A stretch of 64,000 nt of DNA from Cupriavidus basilensis OR16 (lineage in GTDB: Bacteria; Pseudomonadota; Gammaproteobacteria; Burkholderiales; Burkholderiaceae), in contig NZ_AHJE01000082.1 of NCBI RefSeq assembly GCF_000243095.1, positions 1 to 64,000 on the forward strand. Direction: 5' to 3'. Of this stretch, positions 16,678-24,936 are shown piece after piece. The position numbers and the translations under genes are program-made. The number at the start of each line of letters is the position of its first letter. The stretch's first letter is position 1. The notes beneath the pieces were generated by a model. The model had not been told where the DNA came from and made no database searches. It worked only from the letters and a program-made list of their open reading frames with translations.

Positions 16678-17979
16678 CTATCTCTGCGGCATATCCGCCG
16701 CCGAGTACCCCAGGCTGACCGTGGCATCCTCAGGAATCGGCGGCATGCCCGCATTCCACGCCAGCCAGGCCCCGCGCATCGCAGCCAGCCGCAGAGGCTC
16801 GCGTTTTGCCAGGTTGGCACGCTCGCGCTCGTCGCGGCTTAGATCGAACAGGTACTCGTGTCCATCCACCTGCAGATACTTCCAGTCGCCGTCACGCAGC
16901 GCGCGCTGGTCGCGGTGGTTCATGCGCCAGTGCAACGGGCGGTGGAAGCGGTGCGCCGCATCGCGCAGCAACGGCATCAGCGACACGCCGTCCAGCGGGT
17001 AGCCGGGATCGGCCTGCACGCCCGCCGCATCCAGCAACGTGGCCGACCAGTCCATCGTCATGCAGTGCTGCGCGCTGGTGCCGCCCGGCGCGATCATCGC
17101 GGGCCAGTGCGCGATCCATGGCACGCGGATGCCGCCCTCGGTCAGGTCCATCTTGCCGCCCACCAGCGGCCAGTTGTCCGAGAAGCGCTCGCCGCCGTTG
17201 TCGCTGGTGAAGACAATCAGCGTGTTGTCGAGCTGGCCGAGCTGGCGCAGCGCCTGCACCAGCCAGCCGATGCCCTCGTCCATGTGGCTGATCATGCGCC
17301 GGTAGGTGTGGATGTTGCCGCCATCGAGATGGAACAGGTTGTTGCTGACCTGCGGCGCCAGCGCGGCGTCGTCACGGGTTTCCCACGGCCAGTGCGGCGC
17401 GGTGTAATGCAGGCTAAGGAAAAATGGCGCGCCCTCCCCGCTCATGCGCGTCACGTAATCCACCGCGCGCCGCGACAGCAGATCGGTCAGGTAGCCGGGT
17501 TCCTGGTGTTCCGCGTCGTTGTGCCACAGGTCGTGACGGCCGCTGGAATCGCAATGCGTGAAGTAATCGACACCGCCCGCCATGGGGCCGAAAAACGCCT
17601 GGTAGCCCGACAGCAGCGGCCCGAATGCCGGCGCAAAGCCCAGGTGCCATTTGCCGATCAGCGCCGTGCGGTAGCCCTGCGCCCGCAGCAGCGAGGGCAA
17701 GGTGGGATGCGCCGGCGGCAAGCCCAGCGCGCTGCTGCCACGGCTCTTGCTGTTGATCGGCTCCTCGGCCGCGCCGCGCAACCGGTACTGGTAGCGCGCC
17801 GTCATCAGCGCAAAGCGCGTGGGAGAGCACACCGGCGAGTTGGCATAGCCCTGCGTCAGCATCAGGCCGTTGGCGGCCAGGCTGTCGAGCACCGGAGACA
17901 CCGGCTCGCGCCCGCCATAGCAGCCCAGGTCCGCGTAGCCGAGATCGTCGGCGACGATATAGATCAGGTTCGGTTTCAT
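16678..17979 (-). CDS. Type I sulfatase (formylglycine-dependent)
   Basis: Arylsulfatase-family enzyme of 433 residues that hydrolyses sulfate esters. Metal-binding Asp11-Asp12 lie in NLIYIVADDLGYADLG; the maturation motif is C51-S-P-T-R in NSPVCSPTRFALMTARY (CxPxR, with Cys51 converted to formylglycine); GKWHLG and TSDNGG supply further ligands. I see no signal peptide, so it appears cytoplasmic, unlike many secreted sulfatases. Its ATG (17977-17979) overlaps the stop of the Bug gene upstream (ATGA), so binding protein and sulfatase are translationally coupled. This points to a sulfate ester or its carboxylate part as the Bug ligand. A maturase gene is not in the window. Confidence 0.92.
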   Translation of the reverse strand: MKPNLIYIVADDLGYADLGCYGGREPVSPVLDSLAANGLMLTQGYANSPVCSPTRFALMTARYQYRLRGAAEEPINSKSRGSSALGLPPAHPTLPSLLRAQGYRTALIGKWHLGFAPAFGPLLSGYQAFFGPMAGGVDYFTHCDSSGRHDLWHNDAEHQEPGYLTDLLSRRAVDYVTRMSGEGAPFFLSLHYTAPHWPWETRDDAALAPQVSNNLFHLDGGNIHTYRRMISHMDEGIGWLVQALRQLGQLDNTLIVFTSDNGGERFSDNWPLVGGKMDLTEGGIRVPWIAHWPAMIAPGGTSAQHCMTMDWSATLLDAAGVQADPGYPLDGVSLMPLLRDAAHRFHRPLHWRMNHRDQRALRDGDWKYLQVDGHEYLFDLSRDERERANLAKREPLRLAAMRGAWLAWNAGMPPIPEDATVSLGYSAADMPQR

Positions 17980-18953
17980 TCGACTTTCATGCCGGTGGCG
18001 ACAATGAGTTGACGATAGCGCTCGGACAGGTCCGACAACCGCCGTGCGGCCGCCGCGCCGATGATGGCCTCGGGCTGCAGGTCCAGCGCCTGCATGCGAG
18101 CCTGCACATCGGGCCGCGTCAGCGCGTCGGCGATGGCGCGCTCGAGCACGCGCATCACCGGCTCCGGCGTGGCCGCCGGCACCATCGCCACGTACAGTAC
18201 CTCATGCTCCAGCGCCCTCATGCCGAGCTCTGCCACGGTAGCGATGCCCGGCGCCAGGCGCGAGCGCTGGTGGCTGGTCACCGCCAGCGCTGTCACCTTG
18301 CCCGCCTTGACGAAGGGCAGCATGCTGGGCGTGGCCAGGATGCCGCCATCCACCTCGCTGCCCACCACCGCGGTCACCGCCGGCGTGCTGCCCTTGTAAG
18401 GCACATGGTTCAGCTTCAGGCCGGTGGCGCGCTGGAACTCCTCGATGGCCAGATGGCCCGGGCTGCCGCTGCCGCCGGAGCTGAAGTTCAGGCGCCTCGC
18501 CTTGGCCTGCTTGACCAGGTCCGGCAAGGAAGCGATGCCCGACGACGGGGACGTGCCTACCAGCAAACCCGAACTGGCCAGTATCATCAAGGGCTTGAGC
18601 TCGCCGGGCCGGAACGGCATGGTGCTGTAGATGTGCGGATTGACGGTAAAGGTGGTATCGATGCCGAACAGCACTACGTAACCATCGGCCGGGCTCTTGG
18701 CCACCGCCCCCGCGCCCAGGTTGCCGCCTGCGCCCGGCTTGTTCTCGACCACAAAGGCCTGCTTGAGCTCGCCCTGCAGCACCTCGGCCACTGAACGGGC
18801 CAGCAGGTCGGACGGGCCACCCGGCGGGAACGAGTTGACGAAGCGAACCGGCTTGGCCGGATAGCGATCCTGGGCGTGCGCAGCGAGTCCCGGCGCGCAG
18901 AGCAGGAGCGCAAGGGTTGCGGCCCGCAGCGGGGCGGCAAGTCGATGGAACAT
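17976..18953 (-). CDS. Bug/TctC-family binding protein coupled to the sulfatase
   Basis: Periplasmic receptor of 325 residues with a Sec signal peptide (MFHRLAAPLRAATLALLLCAPGLAAHA). Family motifs are PVRFVNSFPPGGPSDLLARS (the usual VPFPAGG loop is altered to NSFPPGG), FVVENKPGAGGNLGAGAVA, NFSSGGSGSPGHLA and HVPYKGSTPA. The ATG at 18951-18953 begins the signal; a longer frame to 19052 would read through the hairpin at 18981-19012. The stop overlaps the sulfatase start by four bases. No TctA/TctB permease genes are near. Confidence 0.93.
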   Translation of the reverse strand: MFHRLAAPLRAATLALLLCAPGLAAHAQDRYPAKPVRFVNSFPPGGPSDLLARSVAEVLQGELKQAFVVENKPGAGGNLGAGAVAKSPADGYVVLFGIDTTFTVNPHIYSTMPFRPGELKPLMILASSGLLVGTSPSSGIASLPDLVKQAKARRLNFSSGGSGSPGHLAIEEFQRATGLKLNHVPYKGSTPAVTAVVGSEVDGGILATPSMLPFVKAGKVTALAVTSHQRSRLAPGIATVAELGMRALEHEVLYVAMVPAATPEPVMRVLERAIADALTRPDVQARMQALDLQPEAIIGAAAARRLSDLSERYRQLIVATGMKVE

Positions 18954-18980
18954 GGCGTGGTCTCCGTTGTTATGTGCATT

Positions 18981-19012
18981 GGCACTGCGGCGCCTCGCGG
19001 CGCCGCAGTGCC
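18981..19012. terminator. Strong hairpin between acyl-CoA dehydrogenase remnant and Bug gene
   Basis: A perfect 14-base inverted repeat GGCACTGCGGCGCC / GGCGCCGCAGTGCC with a four-base loop. It lies just downstream of the acyl-CoA dehydrogenase gene and before the Bug start. No T-run follows on either strand, so it may be a rho-assisted terminator or RNA-stabilising hairpin. Confidence 0.5.
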
Positions 19013-19087
19013 GGACAACTCTACTTGCCATGCCGTCGATTGTTCTAATCAATCATTTCCGGCCCCATCACCAGTCCATGCGAATGG

Positions 19088-20058
19088 TCAGAACGACCTC
19101 GGCATGCCAAGGATGTGCTCCCCGACATAAGACAGGATCAGGTTGGTCGAGATCGGCGCGACCTGGTACAGCCGGGTCTCCCGGAACTTGCGCTCCACGT
19201 CGTATTCCGCGGCGAAGCCAAACCCGCCGTGATACTGCAGGCAGGCGTTGGCGGCCTCCCAGGAGGCATCCGCCGCCAGCAGCTTGGCCATGTTGGCTTC
19301 AGCGCCGCAGGGCTGGTGCTCGTCGAACAGCTTGGCGGCCTTGAAGCGCATCAGGCTTGCGGCCTCCACATTGACGAATGCCCTTGCGATGGGAAACTGC
19401 ACGCCCTGGTTCTGGCCAATGGGCCGGCCGAACACCACGCGCTCGTTGACGTACCTGGTCACCTTGTCGATAAACCAGTAGCCGTCGCCGATGCATTCGG
19501 CGGCGATCAGCGTGCGCTCGGCGTTCAGGCCATCCAGGATGTACTTGAAACCCTTGCCTTCCTCGCCAATCAGGTTCTCCGCGGGGATCTCCAGGTTGTC
19601 GAAGAAGAGCTCGTTGGTCTCGTGATTGACCATGTTGATGATCGGCTGGACTGTCAAGCCCTTGCCGATGGCTTCGCGCAGGTCCACCAGGAAGATGGAC
19701 ATGCCTTCCGACTTCTTCTTGCACTCCGCCAGCGGCGTGGTGCGCGCCAGCAGAGCGGCGTGGTGCGCGCCAGCAGGATCATCAGATCCGAGTGCTGCAC
19801 GCGCGAGATCCAGACCTTCTGCCCGTTGACGACATACTTGTCTGCCTTGCGCACCGCGGTGGTCTTGATCTTGGTGGTATCCGTGCCGGTGCTCGGTTCG
19901 GTGACCGCCATGGATTGCAGGCGCAGCGCGCCGCTCGCGATCTTCGGGAGATACTCCCGCTTCTGCTGCGCCGAGCCATGGCGCAGCAGCGTGCCCATGT
20001 TGTACATCTGCCCGTGGCAGGCGCCCGAGTTGCCGCCGGCACGGTTGATCTCCTCCAT
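19088..20058 (-). pseudogene. Acyl-CoA dehydrogenase, 5'-truncated and broken by a 23-bp tandem duplication
   Basis: FAD-dependent acyl-CoA dehydrogenase family protein lacking about the first 85 residues. The recognisable part starts at VIMEEINRAGGNSG, without the usual N-terminal helical domain or start codon region, only 35 bases after the preceding gene. It retains the middle domain (MAVTEPSTGTDTTKIKTTA, KVWISR) and the C-terminal domain with QYHGGFGFAAEYDVERKFRETRLYQVAPIS. A perfect 23-base tandem repeat (19731-19753 and 19754-19776) shifts the frame inside ILLARTTPLAECKKK. Both lesions make it non-functional as written. It would have formed a module with the HTD2-like hydratase upstream. 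Confidence 0.88.
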
Positions 20059-20096
20059 GATGACCCTGGTTCGGCTTGATTTCGGATTGGACTGGC

Positions 20097-20945
20097 TTAG
20101 CCAAGCTCGGCAGTAGCGCTCATGGCGAGCGCGCCGTCCGCCTGGCGGATCCACAGCGCGACCGTCTTGCCGTCCTCGCTCACTTTCCCGCAGGCCTGGA
20201 AGCGCTGGGGCACGTGGGTCGGCCGCACGCCCTTGAAGGAAAAGCTGCTGACGGTGGCTTCCGGCAGGTTCCTGCGTACCAGATCCAGGAGCAGCACGGC
20301 CAGCAACGGGCCGTGGACGATCAGGTCCGGGTAGTGCTCGACCGTGGTCACGTAGTCGTGGTCGTAGTGGATCCTGTGGCCATTGAAGGTCAGCGCGGAA
20401 AAGCGGAACAACAGCACCGGGTCGGGCGCGATCTCGCGGGACCAGTCTTCGTCCGTGCGCGCGGCGACCGGCGCCGGCGCCGCTGCGCCGGGGGCCGCTT
20501 CTTCGCGGTAGACGATGTCATGCTCTTCCGTCACGGCAAGGCCCTGCGGCCCCGAGTAGCGGTGCTCGACTGTCACGAAGGCCAGCGCGCCGGACCGGCC
20601 CGTCTTGGCGCTCACATCCAGGATGGTGGAGGTCTTCGAGACCGCGTCGCCCAGGCGCAGCGGCTGGTGAAAGCGCAGGCGCCCGCCGGCCCACATGCGG
20701 CGCGGCAGCGGCACGGGCGGCAGGAAACCGCCGCGATTGGCGTGGCCATCGACGCCCAGCTCGCACTGGCGGTGCAGCGGCAGGAAATACAGCCAGTGCC
20801 AGAGCGCGGGCAAGGCATCGCCGCGCACGGGGGCCGGGTCTTCCCGGTCCAGGGTCGCGCCAAGCGCTTTGACCGGGAACGCGGTGATCTCGTCTTGGGA
20901 CTCGGTTGACTTACCGATCCACTCCTTCAGCTTGGCAGTGTCCAT
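20097..20945 (-). CDS. HTD2-like / FAS1-like MaoC-family acyl-CoA dehydratase
   Basis: A 282-residue double hot-dog protein starting MDTAKLKEWIGKSTESQDE, related to fungal mitochondrial HTD2 and bacterial mesaconyl- or itaconyl-CoA hydratases. Motifs include LGDAVSKTSTILDVSAKTGRSG, VTVEHRYSG and the catalytic segment FRFSALTFNGHRIHYDHDYVTTVE (Asn/His/Tyr around NGHRIHYD), then HGPLLAVLLLDL. It is followed by the acyl-CoA dehydrogenase and preceded by the CitE-like lyase remnant. Hydratase plus CitE-like lyase resembles the itaconyl-CoA hydratase / citramalyl-CoA lyase pair, but the CoA-transferase partner is uncertain. Confidence 0.88.
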   Translation of the reverse strand: MDTAKLKEWIGKSTESQDEITAFPVKALGATLDREDPAPVRGDALPALWHWLYFLPLHRQCELGVDGHANRGGFLPPVPLPRRMWAGGRLRFHQPLRLGDAVSKTSTILDVSAKTGRSGALAFVTVEHRYSGPQGLAVTEEHDIVYREEAAPGAAAPAPVAARTDEDWSREIAPDPVLLFRFSALTFNGHRIHYDHDYVTTVEHYPDLIVHGPLLAVLLLDLVRRNLPEATVSSFSFKGVRPTHVPQRFQACGKVSEDGKTVALWIRQADGALAMSATAELG

Positions 20946-20990
20946 GAATCTCTCTTTAGTCTCTCTTTGGTCTCTTCGGTTACGCTGTGA

Positions 20991-21593
20991 TCAGGCCGGC
21001 TCCCGGCCCGCGCGCTTGAGCAGGGTCACGGCGCGGGCCATGACGGGCGCATCGATCATCTCGCCGTCCAGCTGGAATGCGCCCGGGCCAGACCTTGCCT
21101 GCCCGACCACGCGTGCCGCCCAGGCGAGCTGCGCTTCGGTTGGCTGGTAGGCAGCATTCACCTCGGCCACCTGCGCGGGATGGATGCAGAGTTTTGCCCC
21201 GAAGCCCAGGCGCCGCCCGCGCTCGGTAGCGTTGCGCAGTTCCTCCACGTCGGAGATGGCGACAGTCACCCCGTCCACGGGGGCGGCAATGCCCGCGACG
21301 CGGGACGCGAGGACGAGCATCGAGCGGAAGAACAGCAGCTCCTGGCCGTCGCCCTCGATGCCCAGCTCGGTGCGGAAATCCACGGTCCCGAAGATCAGGC
21401 GATCGACGCCCGGCGCACCCGCCACCTCGTTGACGTTGGCCATGCCCCTGGCCGTCTCGATGAGCGGGAGCACCTTCACGCCGGGCCGAAGGTGCCGGGC
21501 AACCAGTGCGACATCCGCCGCGCTTTCCGCCTTCGGCAGCACGATGCCCGTCACGCCTTGCTCGCGGCCAAGGCGCACGTCACCCTCGGTCGA
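20991..21593 (-). pseudogene. CitE-like (citramalyl-/malyl-CoA) lyase, 5' end missing
   Basis: C-terminal two thirds of a HpcH/HpaI aldolase / CitE-family lyase, which cleaves beta-hydroxyacyl-CoA esters. Recognisable from DVRLGREQGVTGIVLPKAESAADV through LIETARGMANVNEVAG and LIFGTVDFRTELGIEGDG to AKLCIHPAQVAEVNAAYQPTE and the end RAGREPA. The first about 75-85 residues, including the strand carrying FVPGNRPE-type sequence, are absent: at about 21590 the sequence passes directly into the 5'-truncated CoA-transferase on the other strand. The metal ligand Glu in LIETARG is present. Non-functional as written. Confidence 0.88.
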
Positions 21594-21600
21594 CCCCACC

Positions 21601-22791
21601 TTGCGGCGCAAGATCAATGCGGGCGAGGTGATGTTCGTCGACCAGCATCTGTCCGAAACCGTGGAGCAACTGCGCGGGCGCCAGATTACGCCGGTGGACG
21701 TAGCGGTGGTGGAGGCGGTTGCGATCACCGAGTCCGGTGGCATCGTGCCAACGACGTCGGTCGGCAACTCCGCGAGCTTCGCGATGCTGGCGCAGAAGGT
21801 GATCGTCGAGATCAACCTCAATATGCCAGCCGGCCTGGAAGGCCTGCACGACATCTATCTGCCGACCCCGCGCCCCCAGCGTCAGCCCATTGCGCTGGTC
21901 TCGGTGGATCAGCGCATCGGCTTGCCCTATATCCCGGTGGATCCCGCGAAGATCGCTGCCATCGTGATCACGCAAAAGGACGACAGCCCGTCCAATGCGC
22001 TGCCGCCCGACCAGGAGACGCGCCAGATCGCTGGGCACCTCAATGATTTCCTGGCGCATGAGGTGCGCTCAGGCCGGCTGGCGCCATCGCTGCAGCCGTT
22101 GCAGGCCGGCATCGGCACGATCGCCAACGCCGTGCTGCATGGCCTGATCGACAGCACGATCGAATTGCTGGACGCCGGGCGGCTGCGCTTTGCCTCGGCC
22201 TCATCGGTGACGTTGACCAGCGCCGTCTACGCGCGCTTCCTGGCAGACCTGGAACGTTACAAGACCCGCGTGATCCTGCGCCCGCAGGAGATCAGCAACC
22301 ATCCGGAGTTGTTGCGGCGGCTCGGTCTGATCACCATCAACACGGCGCTGGAGTGCGATATCTACGGCAACGTGAACTCCACGCATGTGGGTGGCACGCA
22401 CATGATGAACGGCATCGGCGGGTCGGGAGACTTTGCCCGCAATGCGCATTTGTCCGTGTTCGTCACCAAGTCGGTGGCCAAGGCTGGCGCCATCTCCAGC
22501 ATCGTGCCGATGGTATCCCACGTGGATCACACCGAGCATGACGTTGACATCATCGTGACCGAGCACGGCCTGGCCGATCTGCGTGGCCTAGCGCCGCGCG
22601 AGCGCGCGCAGCAGGTCATCGACCATTGCGCCGATCCGCTATACCGGGAGTTGCTGCGTGATTACGTGACGCGTGCCACGCGCCGGGGCGGGCATACGCC
22701 GCACCTCATCGAGGAGGCGCTGGCCTGGCACGCGCGCTTGCGCGAGGACGGCACGATGGGCGGCACGAAGGCGGCCCTGGCCGCGGCCTGA
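21601..22791 (+). pseudogene. Acetyl-CoA hydrolase/transferase (Cat1 family I CoA-transferase), 5' end missing
   Basis: Family I CoA-transferase such as succinyl-CoA:acetate or propionyl-CoA:succinate CoA-transferase. The recognisable sequence starts LRRKINAGEVMFVDQHLSE and runs about 397 residues to GTMGGTKAALAAA; family members are about 500 residues, so about 100 are missing. It retains the glutamate-containing segment EVRSGRLAPSLQPLQAGIG, the ECDIYGNVNSTHVGGTHMMNGIGGSGDFARNA loop and IVTEHGLADLRGLAPRERA. Open frame continues upstream over the antisense of CitE, with no proper start. The break abuts the CitE break. Confidence 0.9.
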
Positions 22792-22797
22792 GGCCGC
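22783..22797 (+). terminator. Small hairpin at end of CoA-transferase gene
   Basis: GCGGCC / GGCCGC with the stop codon TGA as loop. It has no T-run. A possible weak transcription stop. Confidence 0.3.
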
Positions 22798-22830
22798 TTG
22801 CACTTTGACCTTCCCGGATTCTCTTCGGCC

Positions 22831-22896
22831 TTACCCCTTGAAGATGAGCACAGCCAGCACCAGGGAGGAAGCCATCAGGATCAGCAGGTCTAGCAT
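22831..22896 (-). CDS. Candidate 21-residue membrane peptide
   Basis: A short frame MLDLLILMASSLVLAVLIFKG, almost entirely one hydrophobic helix, with GGAG eight bases before the ATG. The rest of the 361-base gap (22792-23152) holds no other credible gene. The open frame extends upstream, but the ribosome site favours this start. It resembles tiny single-helix proteins such as KdpF in size only; no family assigned. Confidence 0.35.
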   Translation of the reverse strand: MLDLLILMASSLVLAVLIFKG

Positions 22897-23152
22897 GTTG
22901 GTCTCCGAAAGGGAGAGGTCCGGGATAGCGAAAGGGCAGGCCTGCGCTACGGTTCGTGCTGTAGGCGGGCTTCCGAATCCATTCTCGGACATTTCTCGCA
23001 TTTCCACATGCGGCATCATCTGGCTCAGATGACGTTTCAAGCGGGCGTTGGAGTTCGCCGTGTTTGATGCGACTGGCTTGATCTTGCCTGTTCACTGCGG
23101 CCCGGATGGTGCGCTGGCGCACCATCCGGCGGGACGGCCTGCAACCTACTGC

Positions 23153-23536
23153 TTACTGCTTGCTTTTTGCGCCGTCGGTATAGGGATCAAACTTGCCGGC
23201 CTTGGCGCCATCCGTGTACGGGTCGGGCTTGCCGGCCTTGGCACCGTCGGTGTACGGGTCGGGCTTGCCAGCCTTGGCCCCGTCCGTATAGGGATCGGCC
23301 TTCTTGTTGGCGCCGGAAGCGTTCAGGTTCGACTTGGTCGATTTCTTCGCGCCGTCGGTGTACGGATCGAACTTGCCCGACTTGGCGGCGCTCTTGTTCG
23401 GGTCGGTCTTGTTGGTATGGGCGCCGCCATAAAGGTCGCCGCCATCGGTGTAGTTCTTCTGGGCGTGCGCCAGCTGCGCGCCGCCAAGGGCGGTCAGGGC
23501 GGCAATGATCAGGGCGGGTACGGTCTTGTTGCGCAT
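23153..23536 (-). CDS. Exported protein with DPYTDGAK repeats
   Basis: A 127-residue secreted protein: signal peptide MRNKTVPALIIAALTALGGAQLAHA, then QKNYTDGGDLYGGAHTN and at least five copies of DPYTDGAK spaced by AGKP/AGKF-type linkers (11-residue unit). The mature part is small, polar and lysine-rich, probably disordered. The start is placed at the ATG 23534-23536 because GAGG lies 6 bases before it; the ATG two codons upstream (23542) has no spacing from GAGG. The repeats appear also at DNA level, with 33-base period. I know no function for this kind of protein. Confidence 0.75.
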   Translation of the reverse strand: MRNKTVPALIIAALTALGGAQLAHAQKNYTDGGDLYGGAHTNKTDPNKSAAKSGKFDPYTDGAKKSTKSNLNASGANKKADPYTDGAKAGKPDPYTDGAKAGKPDPYTDGAKAGKFDPYTDGAKSKQ

Positions 23537-23792
23537 TTTCATCCTCGTGAGTAATTCGTGGCTAGTTCGTGAGCAATGACCACGGGCAGGGGGCATGGCC
23601 GCAAAAAATGGTCGTCAGACCAAGGTTACTCTACCGACTTGGGATGACCCTGCGAAGTTAATCTTTCTTCCCACTGTATTGAAACGCGTATTCGCCTGGC
23701 GGGTTCTGCGCCAGATCAAGGCAAGCGTTGTTTTCCGGGGTGGGGGGCTGACAGGAGGGGGGCGGGGTTGCCGAAGGCGCGAGCCCTGGCAA

Positions 23793-23816
23793 GGCCCGGC
23801 TGCAGGCAGCCGGGCC
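23793..23816 (-). terminator. Hairpin downstream of Bug gene
   Basis: Perfect 11-base arms GGCCCGGCTGC / GCAGCCGGGCC with a two-base centre, 9 bases after the stop of the Bug gene at 23825. No T-run follows. Confidence 0.5.
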
Positions 23817-23824
23817 GTTGGACG

Positions 23825-24799
23825 TTACTCGAGCGTAATGTTCTGGTCGCGCGCGATCTTCTTGCGCATTTCCAGTTCGCGCTTGATCTGCGCGGCGTAC
23901 TGCTGCGGCGTGTTGCCGTCAGGGTAGGCACCGCTTTCCGCCAGGCGGCGCTTCACGTTCGGGTCCTGCAGGGTCTTCACGGCCGCGTCGTGCACCTTGG
24001 CGATGATCGCGGCAGGCGTGCCGGCGGGTGCCACCAGGCCGTACCAGGCCATGTTGTTCATGTCCTTCATGCCGGCTTCAGCGAAGGTCGGTACGTCGGG
24101 CAAGCCGTCCACGCGCTTGGGCGCCGCCACCGCGAGGGCGCGCAGCTTGCCGGCCTGGATGTGCGGCATGGATGAGGGCAGATTGTCGAACTGGCCGCTG
24201 ACCTGGCCCGCCAGCGTGTCGTTCAGGGCGGGGCCCGATCCACGGTAGGGGATGTGGACCATGTCGGTCTTGGTCAGGTACTTGAACAGTTCGCCGTCGA
24301 GGTGGGAGATGCTGCCTTTGCCGGCCGATGCGTAGCTGTACTTGCCTGGGTTGGCCTTGACCAGCGCGATGAACTCCTGCAGGTTCTTGGCTGGCACCTT
24401 GGGGTTGATCGTCAGCACGTTCGGCACATTGACCAGGTTGGTAATGGGCACGAAGTCCTTGATCGGATCGTACGGGTTGCGGGCGTTCGTGGCCGGGTTC
24501 GTCGCCATGGTGCTCACCGTGGCAATGCCCAGCGTGTAGCCATCGGGTGCGGATTTGGCCAGGGCGTCGGCGCCGATCGTACCTCCGCCGCCACCGCGGT
24601 TCTCCACCACCACGACCTGGCCAAGCTCACGGCCGATACCGTCGGCCACCGCGCGGCCCACGATGTCCGTGGTGCCGCCCGCGGCGAACGGCACGATCAG
24701 GCGGATCGGCTTGGTCGGGTAGGTTTGTGCAACGGCGCTGTGGCACAGGCCAAGGAGGGCCAGGCAAGCGGCGCTGCCGACATTCAATACTGCTTTCAA
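23825..24799 (-). CDS. Bug/TctC-family periplasmic binding protein
   Basis: Intact 324-residue receptor with Sec signal MKAVLNVGSAACLALLGLCHSAVA. Motifs PIRLIVPFAAGGTTDIVGRA, VVVVENRGGGGGTIGADALA, YSYASAGKGSISHLDGEL and HIPYRGSGPALNDT are typical. It lies downstream of the CaiB CoA-transferase (24937-26033) on the same strand, 137 bases apart, and a LysR gene diverges from that pair. The hairpin at 23793-23816 ends the unit. Ligand unknown. Confidence 0.93.
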   Translation of the reverse strand: MKAVLNVGSAACLALLGLCHSAVAQTYPTKPIRLIVPFAAGGTTDIVGRAVADGIGRELGQVVVVENRGGGGGTIGADALAKSAPDGYTLGIATVSTMATNPATNARNPYDPIKDFVPITNLVNVPNVLTINPKVPAKNLQEFIALVKANPGKYSYASAGKGSISHLDGELFKYLTKTDMVHIPYRGSGPALNDTLAGQVSGQFDNLPSSMPHIQAGKLRALAVAAPKRVDGLPDVPTFAEAGMKDMNNMAWYGLVAPAGTPAAIIAKVHDAAVKTLQDPNVKRRLAESGAYPDGNTPQQYAAQIKRELEMRKKIARDQNITLE

Positions 24800-24936
24800 G
24801 AGAAGCTCCCGAGGGTTCTAGGTCTAATGACGGCCCGGGCGGGCAAAGTTGGGGCACGGCGATCTGCGTCGCGCTTGTTGCCCTTGTTCCTGCCTGCCGC
24901 GGGACGCCGGAGCGTTCGGATGGGGGGTGCATAGGT

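Noticed and set aside
23160..23420. Regular 33-base repeats as a CRISPR array
   Set aside because: The repeats are in frame, encode DPYTDGAK units after a signal peptide, and lack variable spacers.
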